A DNA stretch of 64,000 nt. It comes from Falsiroseomonas ponticola (lineage in GTDB: Bacteria; Pseudomonadota; Alphaproteobacteria; Acetobacterales; Acetobacteraceae). Made by a program: the position numbers and the translations under genes. The notes beneath the pieces are model-generated. The model was not told the origin of the DNA. It did not search any database and saw only the letters and a list, made by a program, of their open reading frames with translations. The first letter of the stretch is position 1. Every line of letters starts with the position of its first letter. The stretch covers positions 434,001-498,000 of the forward strand of contig NZ_JAERQN010000001.1 in NCBI RefSeq assembly GCF_016805305.1. Direction: 5' to 3'. Of this stretch, positions 10,602 to 20,139 are shown one piece after another.

Positions 10602-11848
10602 GGCGCCACCAGCATCCCCACCACGGCCCCCGTCATGCAACAGGCGATGAAGCCCGCCACCAGCGCGGGCAGCCCCAGCCGCACGATATCCGCGCGGCGT
10701 TCCGGCACCATCGCCGTCATGCCCCCCAGCATGATCCCCACGGAGCCGAAGCTGGTGAAGCCGCAGAGCGCATATGTCAGGATCAGGCGCGACCGGGCAT
10801 CCAGCCCCTGCCCGCCACTCGTCGCGAGCTGGAGGTAGGAGACGAACTCGTTCACGACGACCTTGATGCCGAGCGACTGCGCGACGGTCGGGACGTGTTC
10901 CAGCGGCACGCCCATGGCGAAGGCGATGGGCCAGAACAGCCAGCCGGCGATCACCTGCAGGGTCAGCCCCGTGATGGGCTCCACCACCATGTTCACCAGC
11001 GCCACCAGCGCCACGAAGACGATCAGCATGGCCATGATGCCGAACAGCAATTGCAGCCCGTCCATCGTGCCGCGGACCACCGCCTCCATCGCGCTGTCGT
11101 AGAGGCGGGGCGCATCGGCGGCCTCGGCCTCGTCCGGCACCTCCCCCGGCCTTGGCGGGATCATCAGCAGGGCGGCCACGATGGATGCCGGCGCGGCCAC
11201 CAGGGACGCCACCAGCAACTGCCCCGCCGCATCCGGCACCACGGGCGCGATCATCAGCGCATAGACCACCAGCATGTTGCCGCTGATGGTGGCGAGCCCC
11301 GCCGTCATCACCACGAACATCTCGCTGGTCGTCAGCCGCGCCAGCCAGGGGCGGATGAGCAGTGGCGCCTCCACCATGCCGACGAAGACATTGGCGGCGA
11401 CGGAAAAGCCGGTGGCGCCGCCGATGCCGAGCGTGCGCGTCAGCACCCGCGCCATGCCCGCCACCACCACCGGCAGGATGCGCCAGTGGTAGAACAGGGC
11501 GGAGAGCGCGCCGACCACCAGCACCAGCGGCAGGCCCTGGAAGAACAGGATGAAGCCGGCGCCGGGAAAGGGTTCCGCGAAGGGCAGCGGCCCGCCGCCG
11601 AGATAGCCGAAAACGAGGCTCGTGCCCTGCCGCGTCGCCGCCGCCAGCGCATCGACGACGCGGCCGAGCAGTGCGAAGGCCTCGCGCAGCGGCGGGATGT
11701 GCAGCAACGCGGCCGCCAGCACGATCTGCAAGCCAAGGCCTGCCAGGACCACGCGCCAGGGCACGCCGCGCCGGCAACCACCGAGCACCCAGGCCAGCAG
11801 CGCCAGCGCGAGCAATCCCACGCCTGATTGGAACTGGAGAAAGCTCAT
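10598..11848 (-). CDS. Concentrative nucleoside transporter (NupC/CNT family)
   Basis: A 416-aa inner-membrane permease with about ten hydrophobic helices. CNT hallmarks are visible: LGIGGATGFSVAANVFVGMVEAPLLIRP (re-entrant hairpin with GxxxSxAxNVFxGxxExP), MTAGLATISGNMLVVYAL, and the C-terminal SLGIKVVVNEFVSYLQL and LTYALCGFTSFGSVGIMLGG. It imports nucleosides with H+ or Na+. The ATG overlaps the rmuC stop (ATGA), and its own stop overlaps the GTG of the PH-like gene. Confidence 0.93.
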   Translation of the reverse strand: MSFLQFQSGVGLLALALLAWVLGGCRRGVPWRVVLAGLGLQIVLAAALLHIPPLREAFALLGRVVDALAAATRQGTSLVFGYLGGGPLPFAEPFPGAGFILFFQGLPLVLVVGALSALFYHWRILPVVVAGMARVLTRTLGIGGATGFSVAANVFVGMVEAPLLIRPWLARLTTSEMFVVMTAGLATISGNMLVVYALMIAPVVPDAAGQLLVASLVAAPASIVAALLMIPPRPGEVPDEAEAADAPRLYDSAMEAVVRGTMDGLQLLFGIMAMLIVFVALVALVNMVVEPITGLTLQVIAGWLFWPIAFAMGVPLEHVPTVAQSLGIKVVVNEFVSYLQLATSGGQGLDARSRLILTYALCGFTSFGSVGIMLGGMTAMVPERRADIVRLGLPALVAGFIACCMTGAVVGMLVAP

Positions 11849-12873
11849 TCGGCGGCCCTTCGGCTGGTGTCGTCGGGGATGTCGAGGGCGCGGATGGCGT
11901 CACCGCGGCGCGCGATCTTCTCCGCCGTCACCTCGATGTCGCGCATGTCCTGCGCCATGGCGGCGTAGTGGCCGCGCAGCGCGCCGACGCGGCGCTCCAG
12001 CCGCGCCGTCTCCTCCGCCAGCGCCTCCACCTGCTGGCGGATGCGCCGCGCCTCATCCTGCAGCCGCGCGTCGCGCAGCAGGCCGCGCATGGTGTTGAGC
12101 ACGGCCCAGAAGCTGGAAGGGCCCACGATGTGCACGCCGCGCCGCGCGGCCTCCGCGAAGAGGTCGCCGTGGTTGGCCAGCAGCGCGGCGTGGATCGCCT
12201 CCGAGGGCAGGAACATCAGCGCGCCCTCCGCCGTCTCCCCGGGGATCAGGTACTTTTTCGAGATATCATCGACGTGGCGGCGGATGTCGGTGGCGAAACG
12301 CCGGGATGCGAGGTTGCGGGCGGGGGCGTCCGGCGCCTCCTGCATCGCGGCCCAGGCCTCGAGGGGAAACTTGCTGTCCACCGCGATGGGCCCCGGCGGG
12401 AAGGGCAGGCGGATCAGGCAGTCGCAGCGCGTGCCGTTGGACAGGGTGTGCTGCCAGGCGAAGCCGGAAGGCGGCAGCCGGTCCTGCACCAGGTCCCGCA
12501 GCTGCACCTCCCCCAGCGCGCCGCGCGCCTGCTTGTTGCCGAGCACGGCGGCGAGGGAGGTGACCTGGCCGCCCAGCGCCTCGATGTTCTGGCGCGCGCT
12601 GTCGATGACGGAAAGGCGCTGCTGGATGGCACTCGCCGTCGCCTGGGTCCGTTCGGCGGCGACGTCGAGCCGCTGGCCCAGCGCCCTCTCCTGCTCCCGC
12701 AGCCTTTCGTCGGTGCGGGCGGCGAGCCGTTCCTGGGCAGCGGTGATGGCATCCAGCGTGGATGCGATGCGGTCCATGCGTTCGGCGGCGCGCCCGCGCA
12801 GCGCCAGCATCAGCAGCAGCACCGCGAGGGCCGCGATGCCGGCGATCAGCGCGATGGGCAGCCAGTCCGGCAC
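11845..12873 (-). CDS. rmuC: DNA recombination protein RmuC
   Basis: A 342-aa RmuC homologue. An N-terminal membrane anchor (WLPIALIAGIAALAVLLLMLAL, residues about 4-25) is followed by a long coiled coil (about 30-110) and the RmuC core with GALGEVQLRDLVQDRL, CDCLIRLP, DSKFPLEAW and MFLPSEAIHAALL. RmuC limits inversion-type recombination; the core is related to restriction-endonuclease-like folds. It is the first gene of a tightly coupled leftward run, its stop overlapping the CNT transporter start. It is shorter than the E. coli protein (475 aa), as is usual in alphaproteobacteria. Confidence 0.92.
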   Translation of the reverse strand: MPDWLPIALIAGIAALAVLLLMLALRGRAAERMDRIASTLDAITAAQERLAARTDERLREQERALGQRLDVAAERTQATASAIQQRLSVIDSARQNIEALGGQVTSLAAVLGNKQARGALGEVQLRDLVQDRLPPSGFAWQHTLSNGTRCDCLIRLPFPPGPIAVDSKFPLEAWAAMQEAPDAPARNLASRRFATDIRRHVDDISKKYLIPGETAEGALMFLPSEAIHAALLANHGDLFAEAARRGVHIVGPSSFWAVLNTMRGLLRDARLQDEARRIRQQVEALAEETARLERRVGALRGHYAAMAQDMRDIEVTAEKIARRGDAIRALDIPDDTSRRAAE

Positions 12874-12880
12874 CGGAATC

Positions 12881-12896
12881 CCCCGATTCGTCGGGG
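12881..12896. terminator. Small hairpin between carbonic anhydrase and rmuC
   Basis: A perfect 6-bp stem CCCCGA/TCGGGG closes a TTCG tetraloop on the plus strand. It sits in the 40-bp gap after the carbonic anhydrase stop and before the rmuC start. No T-tract follows on either strand, so it is at best a weak terminator or a processing site. Confidence 0.35.
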
Positions 12897-12913
12897 CGAG
12901 TGTCGCACGGCGC

Positions 12914-13522
12914 CTAGGCCGGCGCGAAAGCCCCTTCGGCGTCCATCAGCACCAGCCGCCCCGTGGCGACGCCGAAATGCGCGCCATGCAGCGTGAGGGT
13001 GCCCGCCGCCACCGCCGCCGCCACCCAGGGGAAGGTCATGAGGTTGGCGATGGAGATGCGCACCGCCTCATGCTCGCAGGCTTCCTGCGCGGCTTCCGGC
13101 GTGTCGCAGCTGAGGCCCGCTTCCCGCGCGCGGGCGGCGATGTTGATCCAGCCCGCGATGAAGTCCCCGGCCTCCGGCGGCACGCCCTCCCGCAGCGCGC
13201 GGATGCCGCCGCACAGCGCGTGGCCCATCACCACCAGGTCCCGCACGCCCAGCACGCGCACGGCGAATTCCACCGCCGCGCTGGTGCCGTGGAAGGCGGC
13301 GTCCGGCATGTAGGGCGGCACCAGGTTCGCGACGTTGCGGACGATGAACAGCTCCCCCGGCGCGGCCGCGAAGATCATCTGCGGGTCCACGCGGCTGTCG
13401 GAGCAGGCGATGATCATCGTGCGCGGGCGCTGGCCCTGCGCGGCCAGGGCTTCGAAGCGCGCGCGCTGCTGGGGCCAGGTGTCCTCCCGGAATCGCCGGT
13501 AGCCGTCGAGGAGGCGCTGCAT
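12914..13522 (-). CDS. Beta-class carbonic anhydrase
   Basis: A 202-aa beta-carbonic anhydrase that interconverts CO2 and bicarbonate. Zinc ligands and the catalytic dyad are visible: Cys40, Asp42 and Arg44 in IIACSDSRVDP, and His101/Cys104 in VVMGHALCGGI. The ATG at 13522 (MQRLLDGYRRFR) matches the usual beta-CA beginning; an upstream extension to 13615 would run through the PII-like gene and is rejected. It is the third gene of an SbtA-SbtB-CA unit, 16 bp after the PII-like gene, which ties it to bicarbonate handling. Confidence 0.95.
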   Translation of the reverse strand: MQRLLDGYRRFREDTWPQQRARFEALAAQGQRPRTMIIACSDSRVDPQMIFAAAPGELFIVRNVANLVPPYMPDAAFHGTSAAVEFAVRVLGVRDLVVMGHALCGGIRALREGVPPEAGDFIAGWINIAARAREAGLSCDTPEAAQEACEHEAVRISIANLMTFPWVAAAVAAGTLTLHGAHFGVATGRLVLMDAEGAFAPA

Positions 13523-13538
13523 CGGCACGGGGCCCCGT

Positions 13539-13841
13539 TCAGAAGTGGTCGGCGCGCAGGATGGTGCAGTCGGTGATGCTGACGATGGCGGGGCGCGCGC
13601 CCAGCAATTCGTCACTGGCGTCCAGCACGCGCGCCGTCACCGCCTCGCTGGCGATGCAGAGGATGACGACGTTGTCGAGCACGCCGGACAGGTCGCCGCC
13701 AAGCCGCACGCCCCGCCGCCCGCGGCCGGACAGCACGGGCAGAATGGTCCAGCCCGTGGCGCCGAGACGGTCGAGCAGGGCGGTGACATCGTCAGCGCGG
13801 ACGCGCTCCACGACGATCTCGATGCGCTTGCGGTGATGCAT
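13539..13841 (-). CDS. PII-like (SbtB-type) signalling protein
   Basis: A 100-aa protein with a PII-like ferredoxin fold: IEIVVERVRADDVTALLDRL opens as in GlnB/SbtB, followed by TGWTILPVLSGRGRRGVR (T-loop region) and a C-terminal strand ITDCTILRADHF. SbtB proteins bind adenyl nucleotides and gate the partner SbtA bicarbonate transporter. The gene starts 2 bp after the sbtA-like stop, and carbonic anhydrase follows, which supports the SbtB reading over nitrogen-type GlnB. The uridylylation tyrosine context of GlnB is absent. Confidence 0.82.
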   Translation of the reverse strand: MHHRKRIEIVVERVRADDVTALLDRLGATGWTILPVLSGRGRRGVRLGGDLSGVLDNVVILCIASEAVTARVLDASDELLGARPAIVSITDCTILRADHF

Positions 13842-13843
13842 GG

Positions 13844-14803
13844 TCAGCCCCCGGCCAGTTTCACCCAGAGCGGGATTCCCACCAGGATGTTGAAGGGAAA
13901 GGACACGGCGACGGAGAGGGTGACATAGACGCCCGCATCGGCGCGCGGCAAGGCCAGGCGCATGGCGGCCGGCACCGCGATGTAGCTGGCGGAACCGGAC
14001 AGCACCGCCATCAGCGCGACACCGCCGGTCGACAGGCCGATGGCCTGCGCGCCCAGCAGCCCCGCCGTGCCACCGACCAGCGGCATCGCCATGCCGAAGG
14101 CGACGAGCCCCGGGGACAGGCCCCCGCCTCCGGCACGAAGCTGGCGCACCGCCATCAGCCCCATCTCCAGCAGGAACAGGCAGAGCGCGCCGGGGAACAG
14201 GGCCTCGGTGAAGGGGGCGAGTTGCTGGCGCCCGGGCGCGCCGGCGATGAAACCGATCAGGAAACTGCCGAGCAGCAGCACCACCGGCCCGTTCAGCAGC
14301 ACCTCATGCGCCAGCTTGCCCGCGTTCAGGCGCGGCTGGCCGGGCCCGGCGCCCAGCCTTGCCAGCAGCAGCGCCGTCAGGATGGCCGGCGTTTCCATGG
14401 CGGCCAGGATGGCGGGCATGAAGCCTTCCGGCGCGACGCCGAGTGTCGCCAGCGTGCCGGCCGCGGCGGCGTAGGTGACGACGGAGACCGAGCCGTAATG
14501 GCCGGCGATGGCTGCCGCCGTCTCCCGTTCCAGCCGCAGGGCGCCGCGCAGGAACAGGAAGGCCGGCAGCGGCAGCAGGAAGGACAGCCCGATGCCGAGC
14601 GCGAGCGCCGCCCACAGCCCATCCGTCGCCCCGGGGCTGGCCAGTGCCGCGCCTCCCTTCAGGCCGATCGCGATCATCAGGTAGATGGAAAGGGCGCGGG
14701 CCAGTGCCTCCGGGATCGACAGGTCGGCGCGAAGCAGACCGGCGGCGAAGCCGAGGATGAAGAACATCACGGGCAGCGGAAGCAGGGAGAGGATGTCGGG
14801 CAC
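13844..14803 (-). CDS. SbtA-like sodium-dependent bicarbonate transporter family protein
   Basis: A 319-aa integral membrane protein of the DUF897/SbtA family. It opens with LPLPVMFFILGFAAGLLRADLSIP and ALSIYLMIAIGLKGGAAL, and about ten hydrophobic segments follow. The second half repeats the same topology (GPVVLLLGSFLIGFIAG ... GVALMAVLSGSASYIAVPAAMRLALP ... GVYVTLSVAVSFPFNILVGIPLW), which is characteristic of the family. SbtA imports HCO3- with Na+ in cyanobacteria; homologues in heterotrophs probably supply bicarbonate for carboxylases. It is first in a three-gene unit with a PII-like regulator and carbonic anhydrase. Confidence 0.88.
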   Translation of the reverse strand: MPDILSLLPLPVMFFILGFAAGLLRADLSIPEALARALSIYLMIAIGLKGGAALASPGATDGLWAALALGIGLSFLLPLPAFLFLRGALRLERETAAAIAGHYGSVSVVTYAAAAGTLATLGVAPEGFMPAILAAMETPAILTALLLARLGAGPGQPRLNAGKLAHEVLLNGPVVLLLGSFLIGFIAGAPGRQQLAPFTEALFPGALCLFLLEMGLMAVRQLRAGGGGLSPGLVAFGMAMPLVGGTAGLLGAQAIGLSTGGVALMAVLSGSASYIAVPAAMRLALPRADAGVYVTLSVAVSFPFNILVGIPLWVKLAGG

Positions 14804-14927
14804 GGGCGCCTTCCGGGGTGGTGGCGCCGGCCGGTGGATCGTCCGGCAGGCGGCCAGTCATGGGGTGCTGACAGCGTAACGGTGTGCGTTCGCGTCCGCG
14901 GGCGCGGCGTGCTTCACGTCATCGCCT

Positions 14928-16514
14928 TCAATGGCGGAAGTGGCGCATCCCCGTGAACACCATCGCGAGTCCAGCCTTGTCGGCGGCCGCGATCACCTCC
15001 GCATCCCGCATCGACCCGCCGGGCTGGATCACCGCCGTCGCGCCCGCCGCCGCCGCCGTCTCCAGCCCATCGGCGAAGGGGAAGAAGGCGTCGGAGGCGA
15101 CGACGGAGCCCTGCGCCAGCGGCGCATCCAGCCCCGCCGCCTTGGCCGCCGCTTCCGACTTCCACGCCGCGATGCGGGAGGATTCGACGCGGTTCATCTG
15201 CCCCGCGCCGATGCCGACCGTCGCCAGGTCCTTGGCATAGACGATGGCGTTCGACTTCACATGCTTGCAGACGCGGAAGGCGAAGAGCAGGTCGCGCAGC
15301 TCCCGCGCGCTCGGCGCGCGCTGCGTCACGACGCGCAGCCCCGCTTCCGTCACGCGCCCATTGTCGCGGGACTGCGCCAGGAACCCGCCGGCCACCGACT
15401 TGATCAGGCGCCCGGGCGCGGCCGGGTCGGGCAGCCCTCCCGTCAGCAGCAGGCGAAGGTTCTTCTTGCGGGCGAAGACGGCCTTGGCGGCGTCATCCGC
15501 ATCCGGCGCCACGACGACTTCCGTGAAGATGGCAGCGATCTTCTCGGCGGCGGCGGCATCCAGCGCGCGGTTGGCGGCGACGATGCCGCCGAAGGCGGAG
15601 ACGGGGTCGCAGAGCAGCGCGCGGTCCCAGGCCTCGGCCAGCGTCGCCGCCGTGGCCACGCCGCAGGGGTTGGCGTGCTTGACGATGACGATGCTGGGCT
15701 CGTCGAATTCGGCGACGCATTCGAAGGCGGCGTCGGTGTCGTTCAGGTTGTTGTAGGACAGCTCCTTGCCCTGCACCTGGCGTGCGGTGGCCAGGCCCGG
15801 GCGGTCCGTGCCATCGGTGTAGAAGGCCGCCTGCTGGTGCGGGTTCTCCCCGTAGCGCAGCCCCTGGCGCAGGATGCCGGCGGTGGCCAGGCGCTGCGGG
15901 AAGACGTCCCTGTTCTCGCCCGCGAACCAGGTGCTGATCGCGGTGTCATAGGCCGCGGTGCGGGCATAGGCGGCCTGGGCGAGGCGCCGGCGCAGCGCGA
16001 GCGTCGTGCCGCCTTCCTCCAATTCGACGCGAACCTCGGCCAACTGGTCGGGTTCGGTGATGACGACAACAGAGGAAAAATTCTTGGCGGCGCTGCGGAT
16101 CATGGCGGGGCCGCCGATGTCGATGTTCTCGATGCAATCCTCGAACTCGGCGCCCTTCGCGACCGTCGCCTCGAAGGGGTAGAGGTTCACGGCGACGAGG
16201 TCGATCGGCGCGATGCCATGCGCTTCCATCTGCGCCAGGTGGTCCGTCAGGTCACGGCGCCCGAGCAGCCCGCCATGGACCTGCGGCACCAGCGTCTTCA
16301 CCCGCCCGTCCAGGATCTCGGGGAAGCCGGTATGCTCCGACACGTCCTTCACCGGGATCCCCGCCGCGCGGATGGCGCTGGCGGTGCCGCCGGTGGAGAG
16401 GATCTCGGCGCCCTGGGCGACGAGGAAGCGGGCGAATTCCACGATGCCCGTCTTGTCGGAGACGGAGAGCAGGGCGCGGCGGACGGGGAGGGTCTGGCTC
16501 ATGCGGCGCGGCAT
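14928..16514 (-). CDS. purH: Bifunctional AICAR formyltransferase / IMP cyclohydrolase
   Basis: PurH performs the last two steps of IMP synthesis. The N-terminal MGS-like cyclohydrolase domain ([45 protein letters not shown]) and the C-terminal AICARFT domain ([38 protein letters not shown] with the catalytic Lys-His pair, [11 protein letters not shown]) are complete. It is 528 aa from the ATG at 16514, which has GGGGAGGGG directly ahead; the ATG at 16502 is an alternative. The extreme C-terminus, GMRHFRH, is the expected family end. Confidence 0.97.
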   Translation of the reverse strand: MPRRMSQTLPVRRALLSVSDKTGIVEFARFLVAQGAEILSTGGTASAIRAAGIPVKDVSEHTGFPEILDGRVKTLVPQVHGGLLGRRDLTDHLAQMEAHGIAPIDLVAVNLYPFEATVAKGAEFEDCIENIDIGGPAMIRSAAKNFSSVVVITEPDQLAEVRVELEEGGTTLALRRRLAQAAYARTAAYDTAISTWFAGENRDVFPQRLATAGILRQGLRYGENPHQQAAFYTDGTDRPGLATARQVQGKELSYNNLNDTDAAFECVAEFDEPSIVIVKHANPCGVATAATLAEAWDRALLCDPVSAFGGIVAANRALDAAAAEKIAAIFTEVVVAPDADDAAKAVFARKKNLRLLLTGGLPDPAAPGRLIKSVAGGFLAQSRDNGRVTEAGLRVVTQRAPSARELRDLLFAFRVCKHVKSNAIVYAKDLATVGIGAGQMNRVESSRIAAWKSEAAAKAAGLDAPLAQGSVVASDAFFPFADGLETAAAAGATAVIQPGGSMRDAEVIAAADKAGLAMVFTGMRHFRH

Positions 16515-16534
16515 AGACCCCTCCCCCCGGGGCA

Positions 16535-17659
16535 TCAACCGCGTTGCGTGCCTTCCAGCAATGCAATGGTGCGGGAGACGACCTTCGCCTCGTCGAAGCG
16601 GTCCAGCGCCCGGGCGCGCCCGGCCTCCCCCATCGCGGCGCGCAGCGCGGGATCGGCGGCGAGGCGCGAGAGGGCGGCGGCCAGCGGTTCGACGGTGGCG
16701 GGCGGCACCAGCAGGCCGGTCTCCTCCGCCGCCACCTGCTCCCGCGGGCCGCGGATATCGGTCGCGACCACCGGCAGGCCGGTCAGCATGGCCTCGATGA
16801 TGGACATGGGCAGGCCCTCGAAATGGGAGGGCAGGCAGAAGAGGTCGGCGGCGGCCATCAGCGCCGGGATGTCGTGGCGGTAGCCGAGGCGCCTGAGCCG
16901 CGGGCCGAGGGCTTCGGCGGCGCGGGCGAAATGCGGCTCCAGATCCTCCCCATGGTCGGAGGGCAGGCGTTCGCCGACGACCCAGAGCAGGCAATTCCCC
17001 GGCGTGGCCGGCATGGCCGCCAGCAGCTCCGGAAAACCCTTGTGGCGGACGAGGCGGGAGACGGCGATGACGACGCAATCATCGTCGCCGGCACCCAGCT
17101 CCGCCCGCAGCCGCGCCCGCGCTTCCGCGTCCGGCCGGAAGCGCGCGGGGTCGCGGCCGTTCAGCACGGCCGTCGCGCGGGGGTGGATGCCGAGCCGCCG
17201 GGCATCCTCCGCCTCCTCCGCGCTGACGGTGAGGAAGGTATCGGTGATGCGGCCGGCGGCGCGTTCCAGCGCCAGCGCCAGGCCGCCGCGCCACCAGGGG
17301 CCGGGCTGGTTGAACAGGAAGCCGTGGCAGGTATAGGCGATGCGCGGCACGCCGGTGAGGCGCGCGGCCGCGCGCGCCAGCAACCCGCTGATCGGCATAT
17401 GGGCGTGCACCAGGTCCGGCTTCTCCGCCCGCATCAGCGAAACGAGCGCCCGCAGCGCCCGCGCCTGCGCCACCGGGTTCAGGCTGCGCGCCATGGGGAC
17501 CGGGGCGATGCGGAACCCCTCGGCGCGGGGCAGGTCGAGCAGCGGGCCCTCCGCGCAGACGCCCACCACCTCATGGCCGCGGTCGCGCAGGCCGCGCATC
17601 AGCGGCAGCAGGAAGTGCCGCAGCGAGAAATCGACGTTGGTGACTTCGAGGATCTTCAT
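16535..17659 (-). CDS. Glycosyltransferase family 4
   Basis: A 374-aa GT-B glycosyltransferase. The N-terminal domain begins [20 protein letters not shown] and contains [16 protein letters not shown]. The nucleotide-sugar-binding C-terminal domain has [37 protein letters not shown] and the E-x7-E motif [22 protein letters not shown]. It most resembles polysaccharide/exopolysaccharide GT4 enzymes; donor and acceptor are unknown. The ATG at 17659 fits the family N-terminus; the longer in-frame form is rejected. It is 20 bp upstream of purH and downstream of the heparinase-like gene, so a surface-polysaccharide link is possible. Confidence 0.88.
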   Translation of the reverse strand: MKILEVTNVDFSLRHFLLPLMRGLRDRGHEVVGVCAEGPLLDLPRAEGFRIAPVPMARSLNPVAQARALRALVSLMRAEKPDLVHAHMPISGLLARAAARLTGVPRIAYTCHGFLFNQPGPWWRGGLALALERAAGRITDTFLTVSAEEAEDARRLGIHPRATAVLNGRDPARFRPDAEARARLRAELGAGDDDCVVIAVSRLVRHKGFPELLAAMPATPGNCLLWVVGERLPSDHGEDLEPHFARAAEALGPRLRRLGYRHDIPALMAAADLFCLPSHFEGLPMSIIEAMLTGLPVVATDIRGPREQVAAEETGLLVPPATVEPLAAALSRLAADPALRAAMGEAGRARALDRFDEAKVVSRTIALLEGTQRG

Positions 17660-17688
17660 GGGTGTGCCGACACCGCACGCCGGGAAAG

Positions 17689-17716
17689 CCCTCTCCACCC
17701 CTGCGGGCGGAGAGGG
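17689..17716 (-). terminator. Inverted repeat between heparinase-like gene and GT4 gene
   Basis: An 8-bp stem CCCTCTCC/GGAGAGGG with an inner CCC/GGG pairing. On the minus strand it is followed by CTTTCCC. It lies in the 76-bp gap and may act as a weak terminator or RNA-processing hairpin. Low T content makes efficient termination doubtful. Confidence 0.4.
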
Positions 17717-17735
17717 CGCAGGGCGTACCGCACCC

Positions 17736-19406
17736 CTACTCCTCCGCCGCCTCCACCGCGCCCGGCGCGCTCATGCTCGCGCGCACGATCGCCCATTGCA
17801 GGCTGTTCGCGCCCGGCTCGGCATAGAGCGCCACCTGCTGGCTGCGCCGCGGCTCCGCGGCCAGGTAGATGCTCTCCTCGATCGCGACGCGGGCCCCCTT
17901 CACCCGCAGCCGCCAGCCGACGCCGGAGGGAAGGCGCAGCAGCACCCCCTGCTCATCCTGCTGCAGGCTCGCCACCACGGCGGGGTGCAGGTGGAAGCGC
18001 ACGGCGAAGCCGGGGATGGCGACGTCGCGCTCGGCCTCCAGCACATCCTCCCCGCGCAGGTCGTCGCCGGATTCCGAGAGATAGAGGCGCCGGCGGTGCC
18101 GCAGGCCGAACTGGCGCACCCAGCCATCATGGCTCGCCTCCAGCCACTGCGCGCCATTCGCCTCCTGCCGGTCGGCCTCCACCTGCTCCACGCGCCGGCC
18201 GAGACCCTCGGGCTTCAGCTCGCTGGAATTGGTATCGGCCAGCACCAGGGTGGAATGGGCGGCGGTGGCGCGCAGCGCGTCGCGCCATTCGCCCTCCGCC
18301 GCCGGGGCGGCGCCGCAATTGACGATCAGGCGGTCGCGGCCGACCGACATCTCGAAGGCCAGCGTCCCGGCATGGGCGTTGCGGTCGGCGCCGCGCGGCA
18401 GCCCGCCCGGCGCCGCATCCCGCCGCGCGGCGGGCGGCGCGCCGCAATCGGCGATCACCAGCGTCCGGCTGGCCGAAAGGCGCTGGAAGCCCGTCTCCGG
18501 CAGGTGGGTCGGCGCCCGGCCGCGGGACTGGCCCTGGGTCAGCACCAGGTCGATGATCGCGGCCTGTTCGTCCCGCGTCCCGTTGAACAGGGCGAGCCCG
18601 CCATCGGCATGCCGCAGCAGCCGCAGCGCCGGCGCCGCGCGATCCAGCGTGCCGGCCAGCTGGGGCGGCGCCTCGATCCCCGCGCCATGCAGCAGGTTGC
18701 GGATCTCGATCAGGTCCTGCAGCGCCAGCAGCTGCGCGCCGGGGCTGCGTTCCGCATGGCCGCCATCCGGGTTGAACTGGCGCTCCAGCTCCTGCGGCAG
18801 GAAGCGGACGCAGCGGGCGAGCCAGGTCTCCTCCTCCAGCGCCACGGCGGCCGCCATGCCGCCCTTCAGCGCCACCAGCGCGCCGCGATGCGCGGCCTCC
18901 GCCGGCAGGCCGGCCACCACGCCGCGGGCATCCTGGGCGAGCCGCTGCATCAGCTGCTTGCGGAACCCGTCCTCCGCCGTCGCGGCCAGGAAGTCCCAAT
19001 GGCCGAGCCAGGCGGAGATGCGGGCGCCAGCCACTTCCGGCGCCTCGGCCAGCGCCTCATGGCTGGCCAGCGCCAGCCAGTCCGCCGTCAGCGCCCGGCC
19101 GCGCAGCCGCGCGGCATCGGTGCCCAGCGCGCGCAGGTCCCGCAGCCAGGCGAAGCCATGCGCCGCGCTGCGCCAGGCGGCGGAACCACCACCGCCGCCC
19201 CAGTCGCCGGGGCCGCCATCGGCCTCCTGCGGGCGCAGCGGCCGGACGGTGCCCTGCACCTCGAACTCCCCGCGCAGCAGCCGGGCGCCGCGGGCGGCAT
19301 CGCCGGGCCAGAGGTCGCGGAAGGACCGTGCCGGGCCGTCCGGCACCTTGATCGGTTTCAGATTCGCCAGGATGCGGCGCGCGCCGCGAAGGACCCCCCC
19401 GATCAT
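17736..19406 (-). CDS. Heparinase II/III family protein
   Basis: A 556-aa protein of the heparinase II/III-like family. An all-alpha toroid-like N-terminal part (FAWLRDLRALGTDAARLRGRAL ... RFLPQELERQFNPDGGHAERSPGAQLLALQDL, with the family's F-x-DGGHxERSP motif) is followed by a beta-sandwich-rich C-terminal half (HAGTLAFEMSVGRDRLIVNCG, ATAAHSTLVLADTNSSEL). Members are lyases or hydrolases of acidic polysaccharides, or polysaccharide-modifying proteins. No signal peptide is evident from the ATG at 19406. It lies between rpe and GT4, 10 bp after rpe, in one leftward unit. Confidence 0.88.
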   Translation of the reverse strand: MIGGVLRGARRILANLKPIKVPDGPARSFRDLWPGDAARGARLLRGEFEVQGTVRPLRPQEADGGPGDWGGGGGSAAWRSAAHGFAWLRDLRALGTDAARLRGRALTADWLALASHEALAEAPEVAGARISAWLGHWDFLAATAEDGFRKQLMQRLAQDARGVVAGLPAEAAHRGALVALKGGMAAAVALEEETWLARCVRFLPQELERQFNPDGGHAERSPGAQLLALQDLIEIRNLLHGAGIEAPPQLAGTLDRAAPALRLLRHADGGLALFNGTRDEQAAIIDLVLTQGQSRGRAPTHLPETGFQRLSASRTLVIADCGAPPAARRDAAPGGLPRGADRNAHAGTLAFEMSVGRDRLIVNCGAAPAAEGEWRDALRATAAHSTLVLADTNSSELKPEGLGRRVEQVEADRQEANGAQWLEASHDGWVRQFGLRHRRRLYLSESGDDLRGEDVLEAERDVAIPGFAVRFHLHPAVVASLQQDEQGVLLRLPSGVGWRLRVKGARVAIEESIYLAAEPRRSQQVALYAEPGANSLQWAIVRASMSAPGAVEAAEE

Positions 19407-19416
19407 GGCGTCTCCC

Positions 19417-20076
19417 CTATCCCCGCAGGCCGGCGATGGCGGCGGCGTAGTCCGGCGCGCCGAAGACCGCGGTGCCGGCCACCAGCACATCGGCGCCGGC
19501 CGCGATGCAATCCTTCGCCGTCACGGCGGTCACGCCGCCATCCACCTGCAGCGCGATGTCGTGGCCGGCGGCATCGATCATGCCGCGCAGCGCCGCGATC
19601 TTGGCCAGCTGGCTGCGGATGAAGGACTGGCCGCCGAAGCCGGGGTTCACCGACATGACCAGCACCAGGTCCACCAGGTCGATCACCTCCGCCACCACGG
19701 CGACCGGCGTCGCGGGGTTCAGCACCACGCCAGCCTTCTTGCCGAGCGCCCGGATGGTCTGCAGCGAGCGGTGCAGATGCGGCCCGGCCTCGGGATGCAG
19801 GCTGATCAGGTCCGCGCCCGCTTCCGCGAAGGCGGCGAGGTAGGGATCCGCCGGCGCGATCATCAGGTGCACGTCGAAGGGCATGGCCGCGTGCTTGCGC
19901 AGCGCCTTCACCACCGAGGGCCCGAAGGAGATGTTGGGGACGAAATGACCGTCCATGATGTCGAGGTGGAGCCAATCGGCGCCGGCGGCCTCGATGGCGG
20001 CAACCTCCTCCCCCAGCCGCGCGAAATCGGCGGCGAGGAGGGAGGGCGCGATGCGGATGGGGCGTGAAGCGGGCAT
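19417..20076 (-). CDS. rpe: Ribulose-phosphate 3-epimerase
   Basis: A 219-aa TIM-barrel epimerase interconverting ribulose-5-P and xylulose-5-P. Family motifs are intact: [32 protein letters not shown] (metal-binding His and Asp), [14 protein letters not shown] loop ([12 protein letters not shown]), [16 protein letters not shown], and LQVDGGV with the catalytic Asp. The ATG at 20076 starts MPASRPIR just ahead of the first strand. The heparinase-like gene follows after 10 bp, and an Lrp-type regulator gene lies 63 bp upstream. Confidence 0.96.
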   Translation of the reverse strand: MPASRPIRIAPSLLAADFARLGEEVAAIEAAGADWLHLDIMDGHFVPNISFGPSVVKALRKHAAMPFDVHLMIAPADPYLAAFAEAGADLISLHPEAGPHLHRSLQTIRALGKKAGVVLNPATPVAVVAEVIDLVDLVLVMSVNPGFGGQSFIRSQLAKIAALRGMIDAAGHDIALQVDGGVTAVTAKDCIAAGADVLVAGTAVFGAPDYAAAIAGLRG

Positions 20077-20139
20077 GACAGTCCCGCTTCTACCCGCCGC
20101 CGCCCCGCGGGGAAACCGGGCGGGGCCCCGCAAGCGCGG

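Noticed and set aside
10602..11903. Upstream extension of the PH-like gene to an 807-aa product
   Set aside because: The added part is a frame-shifted shadow of the nucleoside transporter gene. The GTG at 10601 gives an exact overlap and a sensible protein.
16515..17078. Extension of purH to 716 aa
   Set aside because: This stretch is an alternative frame of the glycosyltransferase gene. PurH is complete from 16514.
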